A stretch of DNA of 56,854 bases from Micrococcus lylae NBRC 15355 (GTDB lineage: Bacteria > Actinomycetota > Actinomycetes > Actinomycetales > Micrococcaceae), in assembly GCF_001570885.1 (NCBI RefSeq), contig NZ_BCSN01000013.1, forward strand, positions 1 to 56,854. Direction: 5' to 3'. Positions 56,845 through 56,854 of this stretch are shown here, piece by piece. The position numbers and the translations under genes were made by a program. The notes under the pieces are model-generated. The model saw nothing but the letters and a program-made list of their open reading frames with translations, was not told where the DNA came from and searched no databases. Positions within the stretch are counted from its first letter, which is position 1, and each line of letters opens with the position of its first letter.

Positions 56845-56854
56845 CGGCGGCCAC
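56828..56854 (-). CDS. C-terminal end of a gene entering from the right edge
   Basis: Eight codons (VAAAERAG) and a TGA on the minus strand. They are too few to identify, but the codons fit coding sequence and the duplicated tail supports a gene end here. Confidence 0.35.
   Translation of the reverse strand: MAAAERAG

Overview
The window is very GC-rich and codes densely on both strands with G/C-ending codons. It has an HspR-type dnaK operon, a purF-purM pair and many genes whose promoter -10 box sits right at the start codon. These point to an actinobacterium, most likely Micrococcaceae (Micrococcus-like); the genus is an inference from overall resemblance. Nothing indicates a prophage, IS transposase, CRISPR array or rRNA operon. 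One tRNA gene is present. Layout. 1-5.2 kb: end of an unknown gene, a sterol-carrier-like protein, an orphan lipoprotein, the decayed 3' end of an ABC permease, a small membrane protein, then purF and purM with overlapping starts and stops (de novo purine synthesis). 5.2-11.2 kb: an accessory-looking stretch with a DUF559-type nuclease-like protein flanked by inverted clusters of a 33-bp repeat, a sirtuin coupled to a DUF3073 protein, a DesK/DesR-like two-component pair, a small membrane exporter and two copies of a long palindrome. 11.2-19.1 kb: clpB under an HspR box, a BrkB-like membrane protein, a CYTH-CHAD protein and two tandem paralogous lipoproteins. 19.4-21.9 kb: a polar amino acid ABC importer operon. 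22-27.6 kb: DoxX-like and DedA membrane proteins, a DUF3298/RsiV-like lipoprotein beside a NodB polysaccharide deacetylase lipoprotein, and trmB. 27.6-33.1 kb: dnaK-grpE-dnaJ-hspR-hydrolase operon on the minus strand, with two HspR boxes around the dnaK promoter. 33.4-43.6 kb: an asparagine-synthetase-like protein without the glutaminase cysteine, an MMPL exporter divergent from a MarR regulator, a small P-loop kinase, a second MMPL protein carrying a very long heptad-repeat coiled coil, a class IV aminotransferase and a DUF4235 protein. 43.7-52.6 kb: an Mrp-type Na+/H+ antiporter operon (mnhA with fused B, then C, D, E, F, G) preceded by a UMF1-type MFS transporter and dcd. 52.7-56.9 kb: tRNA-Gly(CCC), an AEC permease, a flavodoxin-like protein, a thioredoxin/NHL-repeat protein and a gene end with a duplicated tail. 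Working together: HspR (encoded at 28.7-29.3 kb) probably represses both its own dnaK operon and clpB about 15 kb away, because the same inverted repeat occurs at both promoters. The MarR protein probably controls itself and the divergent MMPL exporter through one palindrome lying between them. The most unusual signals are non-coding: a 33-bp tandem repeat at three loci, a 30-bp-arm palindrome at two loci, and an exact 14-mer recurring four times both between genes and inside protein linkers.
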